A stretch of DNA of 12,630 bases, from assembly GCA_045647525.1 (NCBI GenBank), contig JAZRMK010000059.1, positions 1 to 12,630 of the forward strand, read 5' to 3'. Both the position numbers and the translations under genes were made by a program. This DNA is from UMGS172 sp045647525 (GTDB taxonomy: Bacteria > Bacillota > Clostridia > Oscillospirales > Acutalibacteraceae). The notes under the pieces are model-generated. The model ran no database searches and was not told where the DNA came from. It saw only the letters and a list, made by a program, of their open reading frames with translations. Positions 6,321 to 11,786 of the stretch are shown here, one piece after another (positions within the stretch are counted from its first letter, which is position 1; each line of letters starts with the position of its first letter).

Positions 6321-7268
6321 ATGATAGAAATTGAAAAGCCCAGAATTGAAACACTGGATATGACGCCTGACGGCACATATGGAAAGTTCACACTTGAACC
6401 GTTGGAAAGCGGATATGGCACTACGATCGGCAACAGCCTTCGCAGAATTCTCCTTTCCTCACTTCAAGGTGTAGCTGTAACATCGGTTAAAATCGACGGC
6501 GTTCAGCATGAATTTTCTACTATCCCTAACGTCAAGGAAGATGTTACCGAGATTATCCTTAACTTAAAAGGACTTACTGCAAAGCTTCATTCAGAGGGTG
6601 AAAAAACCGTCTATGTTGAAGCAGAAGGTCCTTGTGAGGTCACCGGTGCTTCTATAAAGGCAGACAGCGAAGTTGAAATTCTCAATCCCGATCTTCACAT
6701 CGCTACTCTTGATGAGGGTGCTAAACTTACTATGGTTATCACTCTTAACAAGGGAAGAGGATATGTACCGGCTGAGAAAAACAAAACCGAGCAAACACCT
6801 ATCGGTGTTATCCCTGTTGATTCCATCTATACTCCTGTTGTTAAAGCAAAGTACAATGTTGACAACACCCGTGTTGGCCAGCAGACTGACTTTGACCGCT
6901 TGACACTTGAGGTTTGGACAAATGGTACCATTACTGTTAAGGAAGCAGTATCTTGGTCCGCCAAGATCCTCACTGAACATCTCAAACTTTTCACAGATCT
7001 TTCTGCGGATGCTTCCAGCAGCGATATTTTGGTTGAAAAGTCCGGCGACGGAAAAGACAAGATTCTTGAGATGACCATTGAAGAACTTGACCTTTCGGTA
7101 CGTAGTTTCAACTGCTTGAAGCGTGCTAACATTAACACGGTTGAAGACCTCATCAGCAAGACCGAAGAGGATATGATGAAGGTTAGAAACCTTGGACGCA
7201 AGTCACTTGAAGAGGTTGTTGCTAAGCTCCAGTCGCTTGGTTTCACACTTGCAAGTGATGACGAATAA
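6321..7268 (+). CDS. rpoA: DNA-directed RNA polymerase subunit alpha
   Basis: The alpha subunit dimerises to nucleate RNA polymerase assembly, and its C-terminal domain contacts UP elements and activators. The 315-residue product has the N-terminal domain with the dimerisation signature GNSLRRILLSSLQGVAVTSV (about residues 37-56) and the VEAEGPCEVTGA region. A linker follows near 230-245, then the C-terminal domain with RSFNCLKRANINTVEDL and NLGRKSLEEV; the 265-determinant residues Arg, Asn, Cys, Gly, Lys, Ser and Glu are all present. Length is standard. ATG 6321 has TGGAG five bases upstream; the in-frame GTG at 6300 lacks a binding site. The gene is separated from rpsD by a 153-base structured gap and from rplQ by 26 bases. 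Confidence 0.98.
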   Translation: MIEIEKPRIETLDMTPDGTYGKFTLEPLESGYGTTIGNSLRRILLSSLQGVAVTSVKIDGVQHEFSTIPNVKEDVTEIILNLKGLTAKLHSEGEKTVYVEAEGPCEVTGASIKADSEVEILNPDLHIATLDEGAKLTMVITLNKGRGYVPAEKNKTEQTPIGVIPVDSIYTPVVKAKYNVDNTRVGQQTDFDRLTLEVWTNGTITVKEAVSWSAKILTEHLKLFTDLSADASSSDILVEKSGDGKDKILEMTIEELDLSVRSFNCLKRANINTVEDLISKTEEDMMKVRNLGRKSLEEVVAKLQSLGFTLASDDE

Positions 7269-7294
7269 TAGGCTTTCTTAAAGGAGTGAGTTAA

Positions 7295-7639
7295 ATGCCC
7301 GGAACTAGAAAACTCGGCAGAACAAGCGATCATAGAACCGCAATGCTCAGAGCAATGGTTACCTTCCTTCTCGAAAACGGAAAGATCGAGACCACTGTAA
7401 CAAGAGCTAAAGAGGTCAGCGCTATGACCGAAAAATACATTACACTCGCTAAGGATAGCAGCCTCTCCAGCAAAAGACAGGCTCTCAGCTTCATCACAAA
7501 GGAATCTGTTGTAAAGAAACTTTTTGATGAAATTGCACCTGCTTATATGGATAGAAACGGTGGCTATTGCCGCATTACCAAGACGGGTCCCCGTCGCGGC
7601 GACGCTGCTGAAATGGCTATAATCGAGCTTGTAAAGTAA
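7295..7639 (+). CDS. rplQ: 50S ribosomal protein L17 (bL17)
   Basis: L17 is a large-subunit protein near the exit tunnel. The 114-residue product starts MPGTRKLGRTSDHRTAMLRA, continues LLENGKIETTVTRAKEVSAM, and ends GGYCRITKTGPRRGDAAEMA plus IIELVK. This is the short bacterial form of normal length. AAAGGAG at 7280-7286 precedes the ATG. It is the last gene of the ribosomal cluster; a strong terminator begins 25 bases after its stop. Confidence 0.98.
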   Translation: MPGTRKLGRTSDHRTAMLRAMVTFLLENGKIETTVTRAKEVSAMTEKYITLAKDSSLSSKRQALSFITKESVVKKLFDEIAPAYMDRNGGYCRITKTGPRRGDAAEMAIIELVK

Positions 7640-7663
7640 TTTCTGCAAGTATAGTTTAGAATT

Positions 7664-7697
7664 ACGACCGTCTGAGAAACCAGACGTTCGTTTTTTT
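7664..7697 (+). terminator. Intrinsic terminator of the ribosomal superoperon
   Basis: CGTCTG (7669-7674) pairs with CAGACG (7681-7686) around a six-base loop. After one mismatch, ACGA (7664-7667) pairs with TCGT (7688-7691). A run of seven Ts (7691-7697) follows. This is a textbook Rho-independent terminator ending rplQ transcription. Confidence 0.92.
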
Positions 7698-7730
7698 GCA
7701 AAAAAAATTTCGTGTGTTACAAATTTTTTG

Positions 7731-7759
7731 TTGATTTAGACTCGAATTTGAATTATAAT
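7731..7759 (+). promoter_or_regulatory. Sigma-70/SigA-type promoter for guaA
   Basis: TTGATT (7731-7736) and a perfect TATAAT (7754-7759) are separated by exactly 17 bases. A transcript would start near 7766 and have a leader of about 80 bases before the guaA start. I see no riboswitch-like fold in that leader. Confidence 0.8.
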
Positions 7760-7834
7760 ATCGTTATGATAATGGGTAAGAAATTTGTCTTTTATTGATA
7801 TGTTTCTAACATTTGTATGTTTTAATTTTAATTT

Positions 7835-7840
7835 GGAGGG
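7835..7840 (+). promoter_or_regulatory. Ribosome binding site indicating a GTG start for guaA
   Basis: GGAGGG lies 7 bases before GTG 7848. The next in-frame ATG (7875) has no Shine-Dalgarno-like sequence near it, so GTG is favoured although conservation begins only around the ATG. Confidence 0.65.
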
Positions 7841-7847
7841 ATTTTTT

Positions 7848-8849
7848 GTGTGTTCTAATAGAAGACCTGAAAATATGGAAAGAATCACCACTAAGCAATT
7901 AGCCGATGCTTTTATTGCCGAACAGGTGGAGGCAGTAAGAAAGCAGGTTGGCAACGGTAAGGTGCTGTTGGCACTTTCCGGCGGTGTTGACTCATCGGTT
8001 GTCGCAGCACTTCTTATCAAGGCAATCGGCAAACAGCTCGTTTGCGTTCACGTAAATCACGGCTTAATGCGTAAGAATGAGTCTGAAAATGTTATAAAGC
8101 TTTTTGAAGGTGAGCTTGATGCGAACCTCATTTATGTTGATGCTACCGATCGCTTCCTTAACTTACTTGCAGGTGTAAGCGACCCCGAGAGCAAGAGAAA
8201 AATCATCGGTGCAGAGTTTATCAACGTTTTTGCTGACGAGGCACGTAAACTTGACGATGTTGATTATCTTGCACAGGGCACAATTTACCCCGATATTTTG
8301 GAGAGTATCAAGGCGGCAGAAGGCAAGCAGGCTGTAAAGAGCCATCACAACGTAGGTGGCTTGCCCGAGGACCTTAAATTTGAATTGGTTGAACCCATTA
8401 AGTTGCTTTATAAAGATGAAGTCCGTGTTGTCGGCGAAGCATTGGGCTTGCCGCACGCAATGGTCTATCGTCAGCCGTTCCCAGGCCCCGGTTTAGGTGT
8501 TCGCTGCTTGGGTGCAATTACCCGTGACAGACTCCATGCACTTCGTGAAGCAGATGCCATTTTGCGCGAAGAGTTCGATAAGAACGGCCTTGCAGGCAAG
8601 GTTTGGCAGTATTTCGTTGTCGTTCCTGATGTTAAGAGCGTTGGAGTTAAGAATGAGAGCCGTTACGAAGGTTGGCCTGCAATTATCCGTGCCGTTAACA
8701 CAACCGATGCTATGAGTGCAACGATTGAGGAAATTCCTTACGAACTCCTCCATAAGATAACTGATAGAATCACCCATGAAGTAGAGGGAATTAATCGAGT
8801 TCTTTACGACCTCACACCCAAGCCAATCGGCACTATCGAGTGGGAATAA
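7848..8849 (+). CDS. guaA: GMP synthase, ATP-pyrophosphatase subunit lacking the glutaminase domain
   Basis: The enzyme adenylates XMP and aminates it to GMP, the last step of guanine nucleotide synthesis. The 333-residue product has the N-type ATP-pyrophosphatase P-loop SGGVDSS at residues 44-50, then HVNHGLMRKNE, AQGTIYPDILES, SHHNVGGLP and KDEVRVVGEALGLP. The C-terminal dimerisation/XMP-binding domain carries RQPFPGPGLGVRCLGAITRD and ends KPIGTIEWE. The roughly 190-residue class I glutamine amidotransferase domain that precedes these parts in most bacterial GuaA is absent, giving an archaeal-like split layout (GuaAb). With its own promoter, terminator and ribosome binding site it looks intact, not broken. 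A separate amidotransferase subunit or direct use of ammonia is implied; none is visible here. The start is GTG 7848 or, less likely, ATG 7875. Confidence 0.93.
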   Translation: MCSNRRPENMERITTKQLADAFIAEQVEAVRKQVGNGKVLLALSGGVDSSVVAALLIKAIGKQLVCVHVNHGLMRKNESENVIKLFEGELDANLIYVDATDRFLNLLAGVSDPESKRKIIGAEFINVFADEARKLDDVDYLAQGTIYPDILESIKAAEGKQAVKSHHNVGGLPEDLKFELVEPIKLLYKDEVRVVGEALGLPHAMVYRQPFPGPGLGVRCLGAITRDRLHALREADAILREEFDKNGLAGKVWQYFVVVPDVKSVGVKNESRYEGWPAIIRAVNTTDAMSATIEEIPYELLHKITDRITHEVEGINRVLYDLTPKPIGTIEWE

Positions 8850-8865
8850 TACCAAAAACGCTGAG

Positions 8866-8907
8866 AACCCGCATAAATACTGGGTTTTTGAGGTTTCAAA
8901 AAGCCTC
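8866..8907 (+). terminator. Weak hairpins after guaA, candidate terminator
   Basis: AACCC (8866-8870) can pair with GGGTT (8882-8886), followed by a short T run (8885-8889). A second small hairpin pairs GAGG (8890-8893) with CCTC (8904-8907). These are weaker than the palindrome at 8948 and may be leftovers of the native guaA terminator or part of the element's left end. Confidence 0.35.
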
Positions 8908-8908
8908 G

Positions 8909-8926
8909 TGACAACGTTTTGACAAC
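8909..8926 (+). repeat. Two TGACAAC direct repeats, candidate integrase arm-binding sites
   Basis: TGACAAC occurs at 8909-8915 and 8920-8926, spaced one helical turn (11 bases) apart, 60-80 bases after the guaA stop. A third copy lies at 11433-11439 near the xis leader. Tyrosine integrases with N-terminal arm-binding domains use short direct repeats just inside element ends, so these may mark the left end of the element. The assignment is inference from position and spacing. Confidence 0.35.
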
Positions 8927-8947
8927 AATTTCAGATTATTCATAAAT

Positions 8948-8992
8948 AAAGAGCTAACAGATTTTTGTTACAAAGTCTGTTAGCTCTTTTTT
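8948..8992. terminator. Strong bidirectional terminator between guaA and the minus-strand operon
   Basis: A 14-bp perfect stem pairs bases 8948-8961 (core AGAGCTAACAGA) with 8976-8989 (core TCTGTTAGCTCT) around a 14-base loop. A T run follows on the + strand (8987-8992), and a T-rich stretch follows on the - strand. It lies two bases beyond the end of the minus-strand gene, so it terminates that operon and also blocks read-through from guaA. Confidence 0.88.
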
Positions 8993-8993
8993 G

Positions 8994-10046
8994 TTAGTCA
9001 TTAAATTTGTTAAGCACCTTGATAATATGCACGGTCGATAGAACAGCGTTATAGCATAGTTCGGCATCCATTTGTGTAGCGGTTCTGTTATGGGTAAGTT
9101 CGTTTGAAAAATCAATAGATGATTTTGCAAACTTAATTTCTCGTTCCTTACTACGTTTGTGAAGACAGTAATGAATATAAGCTTCAAGCATTCGTTTCGA
9201 GTCCGCTTTACCAATATCTGTTCCGTCTGGTGATGGATGCTTTTCTTTATCAAAAACTGTTTGCGCCAAGGTAATCAACAACTCTCTACCATACATTCCC
9301 ACGGATTGAAAATCTGCTGTTTCGTTTGCTTCAGTTAGTACTTCTTTCAGTCGAGCAATCCCGTCGTCAACTTTTTCCCATCCGGTAGGTTCATAACTGA
9401 TTAGTTGAAGTGCAGATTCTTCGGAGTTCTGAATGGTATTTAGCAGAGGCTCAAAAATGTCTTTGATAAATACACGGCGGCTTTGGTATGTTTTTAGTTC
9501 TCGTAAATTATAGTCGTTATACCAATCCCATAGATCGTTATAAGCGTGGACAGGTTCCAAGCCTAACTGTTTTAATAAAGAAACCAAATAAGCGTGCTTC
9601 GCTTTATATTCGTTGTTAACCTTTACATCCCTAATTTGAAGCACACCCGTCCCAGCTTTGATTAAAGTGTCTTTTTCAGCATTAATCAAAGCAATGACTG
9701 AGTCTTTATTCTCTTTAGGGGCTATGGCTGCCCAATCTACGAACTGATCAATCTTTGCGGCAATCTCTACGCAGGCAATAATGTTTCTTTCGTCCTTGTA
9801 AAAAGAATCTATTGAGTTCATTATGGCGTCCTCGTAAAGCTTTTTCAGATCGATGATTTTTGTGTAATCTGAATACTTCAAATAAAACACCAGCTTGTAT
9901 GTGTCTATACCACCATTCCAATTATCGTGGTCGAGCCACTCAAGCGAGAATTCAGATTTCTTTATAACCTCAACAATCGCACCTTGGTTATGCTGACGCA
10001 GATCTTGGACTGCCATTGATACGATTTTTTTGATTAATTCTTCCAA
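8994..10046 (-). CDS. 350-residue protein of unknown function, conflict-system-like
   Basis: I do not recognise a named family with certainty. Residues 1-115 look like a small alpha/beta domain with a notable motif LEWLDHDNWNGG at about 35-46. Residues about 120-215 appear mostly helical, with an aromatic-rich stretch (DLWDWYNDYN, 171-180). The C-terminal part, from about 225, is helical and includes GRELLITLAQTVFD (253-266), KRMLEAYIHYCLH (284-296) and a terminal block SNELTHNRTATQMDAELC (314-331). From memory, blocks of the type L-x-H-x-R-T-A occur at the C-termini of hypothetical proteins in abortive-infection-like contexts; this is unverified, and a HEPN assignment is not established because an R-x(4-6)-H motif is not evident. 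There is no signal peptide or membrane segment. The start is TTG 10046 with GGGGA seven bases upstream; ATG at residue 11 is an alternative. It is the third gene of the regulator-protease operon, 17 bases after the protease stop. Confidence 0.85.
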   Translation of the reverse strand: MEELIKKIVSMAVQDLRQHNQGAIVEVIKKSEFSLEWLDHDNWNGGIDTYKLVFYLKYSDYTKIIDLKKLYEDAIMNSIDSFYKDERNIIACVEIAAKIDQFVDWAAIAPKENKDSVIALINAEKDTLIKAGTGVLQIRDVKVNNEYKAKHAYLVSLLKQLGLEPVHAYNDLWDWYNDYNLRELKTYQSRRVFIKDIFEPLLNTIQNSEESALQLISYEPTGWEKVDDGIARLKEVLTEANETADFQSVGMYGRELLITLAQTVFDKEKHPSPDGTDIGKADSKRMLEAYIHYCLHKRSKEREIKFAKSSIDFSNELTHNRTATQMDAELCYNAVLSTVHIIKVLNKFND

Positions 10047-10063
10047 TGTTTATTCCCCATTAA

Positions 10064-10759
10064 TTATATTAAATCTTTTATGTACGACATTGGAGTGATA
10101 AGAGCAATCTTTCCTCCCGTTTCATCACTCATTGTACCGTGGACGATTCCGTGCAATACAGTTTTCTCTTTTGTGGCTGTTGCACACCCCATTTTTTCGT
10201 ATCCCATATCAAAAACAGGACCGCCGCTATATCCACCAACACTAGGGTTTTCCAAACAAAAGAAATCAGAAGGCGTTTGAGTATCGGCTCTATTGAGAGT
10301 TAAAAAGGCAGAAGAAGCGTAAGAACGGAATGTTAACGGACTAAACTTGCCTTGAACACCTAAACCGTGAGGGAACCCTATTACTGTGAGTTCATCATCT
10401 CTTGATGCCGGAACATCTGTATCGTTAATGTGATCATATGGGAAGCACCTATCTTGGAAAAGTGCAAGATGGTTTAAAATATTTAATTCGATAACGGCCA
10501 TATCTGCTATAGGGTGAATTTTCCATGCATTTCCATTTGATAGGTCTTTTAATGGTAGAACAACGCAGTTTGACTGATGTTTTCCAAAAGCCAAAACCGT
10601 ATTATCATCAACTGTTTTTGCTACATGATCAGCTGTAAGTAGATACACCTTATTACCCTTAATGATGAAACTGCCAGTGCCAACAGAAATCTTACCGCCT
10701 GTTTTTGGTGTTCTAATATTACATACAACGTTAAAAAGACGATCACGAAAAATAATCAT
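10064..10759 (-). CDS. Trypsin-like serine protease, cytosolic
   Basis: The 231-residue product has a complete chymotrypsin-fold catalytic triad in canonical order: His45 in LLTADHVAKT, Asp86 in HPIADMAVIEL, and Ser178 in NPSVGGYSGGPVF, with the oxyanion-hole GYSGGP. Supporting features are VGTGSFIIKGNKVYLL before the histidine and VIGFPHGLGVQG midway. It lacks a signal peptide, membrane anchor and PDZ domain, unlike secreted or DegP/HtrA proteases, so it should act in the cytosol as a single-domain enzyme. Its ATG shares a base with the TAA of the upstream regulator gene (TAATG), which implies coupled translation. The operon context suggests a specific internal target, possibly the regulator or the downstream 350-residue protein. 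The substrate is unknown. Confidence 0.9.
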   Translation of the reverse strand: MIIFRDRLFNVVCNIRTPKTGGKISVGTGSFIIKGNKVYLLTADHVAKTVDDNTVLAFGKHQSNCVVLPLKDLSNGNAWKIHPIADMAVIELNILNHLALFQDRCFPYDHINDTDVPASRDDELTVIGFPHGLGVQGKFSPLTFRSYASSAFLTLNRADTQTPSDFFCLENPSVGGYSGGPVFDMGYEKMGCATATKEKTVLHGIVHGTMSDETGGKIALITPMSYIKDLI

Positions 10760-11265
10760 TACACTTCACCGTCCTTTTTACGTTCTTTTAAAACATCAAG
10801 AGCTTCCCTTGTACGCTGTGCCTCTACTTCGGGATATGTATAACGCCAACGATCATATTCCTCTTTGCTGATTTCGCCGTTGCGATACTTCTCTGCTTCT
10901 TTCTGCCAAGCGGTAAAACGCTCAAGCAAAGAAATGTAAGATGTTCCTCTGTTTTTATCAAGGCGGATACAAACCTCGTCATCGAGCTTGTCAATCTTCA
11001 ATCCGTAAATATCCTCTAATGCAAAGAGGGTATGCATAAAGCCGAGATCCGTATCAATATCAGGAATATTCAATGCCATAGTAGAAACGCCCAAAGCATC
11101 GGCAAGCGCTTCGGTTAAATCTGATTTGGGTGTTCTTGTACCGGACTCATATTGAGCCAAGCGGATGTCGGCAGTTTTCTCCGGAAAACCGACTTTTACA
11201 CCAAGAAACTTTTGTGTCATACCTTTTAGGTTGCGAAAAAATCTAATTCTTTCACCAATTGCCAT
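10759..11265 (-). CDS. XRE-family HTH transcriptional regulator of the mobile element
   Basis: The 168-residue product starts MAIGERIRFFRNLKGMTQKF. A lambda-repressor-type helix-turn-helix spans about residues 5-63, with recognition-type sequence in AQYESGTRTPKSDLTEALAD and LGVSTMALNIPD. The following 105 residues form a second region with FALEDIYGL (81-89), then a charged helical tail EISKEEYDRWRYTYPEVEAQ near 131-150. This kind of regulator is frequent in clostridial integrative elements. ATG 11265 has AAGGAG ten bases upstream; the upstream ATG at 11298 would place the Shine-Dalgarno inside the gene and is rejected. It is transcribed divergently from xis-int, typical of a repressor controlling element excision, and is translationally coupled to the protease. 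Confidence 0.92.
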   Translation of the reverse strand: MAIGERIRFFRNLKGMTQKFLGVKVGFPEKTADIRLAQYESGTRTPKSDLTEALADALGVSTMALNIPDIDTDLGFMHTLFALEDIYGLKIDKLDDEVCIRLDKNRGTSYISLLERFTAWQKEAEKYRNGEISKEEYDRWRYTYPEVEAQRTREALDVLKERKKDGEV

Positions 11266-11300
11266 AGTAATGTCACTCCTTACGTATGTGCTTTGCATTT

Positions 11301-11330
11301 AGTATAACACAAATGTTTAAGTGCTGTCAA
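11301..11330 (-). promoter_or_regulatory. Promoter of the regulator-protease operon
   Basis: On the - strand, TTGACA (11330-11325) and TATACT (11306-11301) are separated by 18 bases. The -35 box is perfect and the -10 matches five of six. Transcription would start near 11294, giving a short leader before ATG 11265. Confidence 0.78.
11313..11322 (-). promoter_or_regulatory. ACTTAA half-site within the regulator promoter
   Basis: The - strand reads CACTTAAACA here, inside the spacer of the leftward promoter. It shares the ACTTAA core with the sites near the rightward promoter, consistent with autoregulation by the XRE protein. Confidence 0.4.
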
Positions 11331-11372
11331 GATAATATAAACAAAAAAGTTTAATATTTTCTCGAAAACCAC

Positions 11373-11401
11373 TTGACTTAACGGAATATGTTTAGTATAA
11401 T
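11373..11401 (+). promoter_or_regulatory. Promoter of the xis-int transcript
   Basis: TTGACT (11373-11378) and a perfect TATAAT (11396-11401) are 17 bases apart. The -35 box overlaps an ACTTAA half-site (11376-11381). Transcription would begin near 11408 and produce a leader of about 178 bases. Confidence 0.82.
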
Positions 11402-11408
11402 GAGGATG

Positions 11409-11430
11409 ACTTAAACAAATACAGTTAAGT
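11409..11430. promoter_or_regulatory. Inverted repeat at the xis-int start site, candidate operator
   Basis: ACTTAA (11409-11414) and TTAAGT (11425-11430) form a perfect 6-bp inverted repeat with a 10-base spacer, placed directly at the predicted transcription start. Symmetric half-sites of this spacing are typical of XRE-family dimers. Binding here would block xis-int transcription. Confidence 0.5.
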
Positions 11431-11448
11431 TATGACAACTAAATGACC

Positions 11449-11534
11449 GTCCAAGTGGGATACTCCGCCAAGACCTCCGAAAGGAGCGAGCGAGAAAACG
11501 CCGCTGAAAAACAGGGGCAGGAACGGCACTTGGG
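11449..11534 (+). ncRNA. Structured leader upstream of the excisionase gene
   Basis: The stretch is much richer in G and C than the flanking promoter DNA and carries no ORF. CCAAGTG (11451-11457) can pair with CACTTGG (11527-11533), enclosing smaller hairpins. One is CTCC-GAAA-GGAG (11475-11486), with a GNRA tetraloop; another is AGCG (11489-11492) with CGCT (11502-11505). It may be an attenuator, an RNA regulator or a protein-binding leader. I do not recognise a named RNA family. Confidence 0.4.
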
Positions 11535-11585
11535 GAGAACGGCAATCTCAAACAAGGTACAAAAACGAAGAAAGGAGGTAATGCA

Positions 11586-11786
11586 ATGTTTGAAGATTAT
11601 TATATGACCGCAGACGATGTTGCAAAGGCGCTCAAAATTTCCAAATCATTCGCCTATAAGGTGATTCGGAAAATGAACGCCGAACTGCAAGAACAAGGAT
11701 TTTTCACAATGGCGGGAAAAGTCAACAAACAATTCTTTTTAGACAAGACTTGCTATGATGCAGCCAAAGTTAAGGAAAGGAAGTGA
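11586..11786 (+). CDS. Small HTH protein, excisionase-like
   Basis: The 66-residue product begins MFEDYYMTADDVAKALKISK and continues SFAYKVIRKMNAELQEQGFF, a winged HTH / MerR-like DNA-binding fold with the DDVAKALKIS...AYKVIRKM helix pair at about residues 9-30. A basic segment near the end (AKVKERK) follows. Proteins of this size and sequence lie immediately before Tn916-like integrases in Firmicute elements and are usually annotated as excisionases or helix-turn-helix domain proteins. Such proteins bend DNA at the element ends to favour excision; that role is inferred here from context. AAAGGAGG at 11571-11578 supports ATG 11586. Its TGA overlaps the integrase ATG (TGATG). Confidence 0.85.
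   Translation: MFEDYYMTADDVAKALKISKSFAYKVIRKMNAELQEQGFFTMAGKVNKQFFLDKTCYDAAKVKERK

Noticed and set aside
6827..7648. Long antisense ORF (273 codons) opposite rpoA and rplQ
   Set aside because: It lies fully opposite conserved genes, has low-complexity serine-rich content and no ribosome binding site or family resemblance. It is a shadow of the codon bias on the other strand.
7766..7847. Purine-type riboswitch in the guaA leader
   Set aside because: The leader is only about 80 bases and very AT-rich, and I see no conserved three-way-junction loops or paired stems of the purine riboswitch class.
7848..8849. guaA as a truncated pseudogene
   Set aside because: The gene has its own promoter, ribosome binding site and complete synthetase and dimerisation domains. 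No remnant of the glutaminase domain is visible upstream, so a split-subunit form is more likely.
11266..11298. Upstream ATG start for the XRE regulator at 11298
   Set aside because: It would put the AAGGAG ribosome binding site inside the coding region. ATG 11265 gives the usual MAIGER N-terminus.
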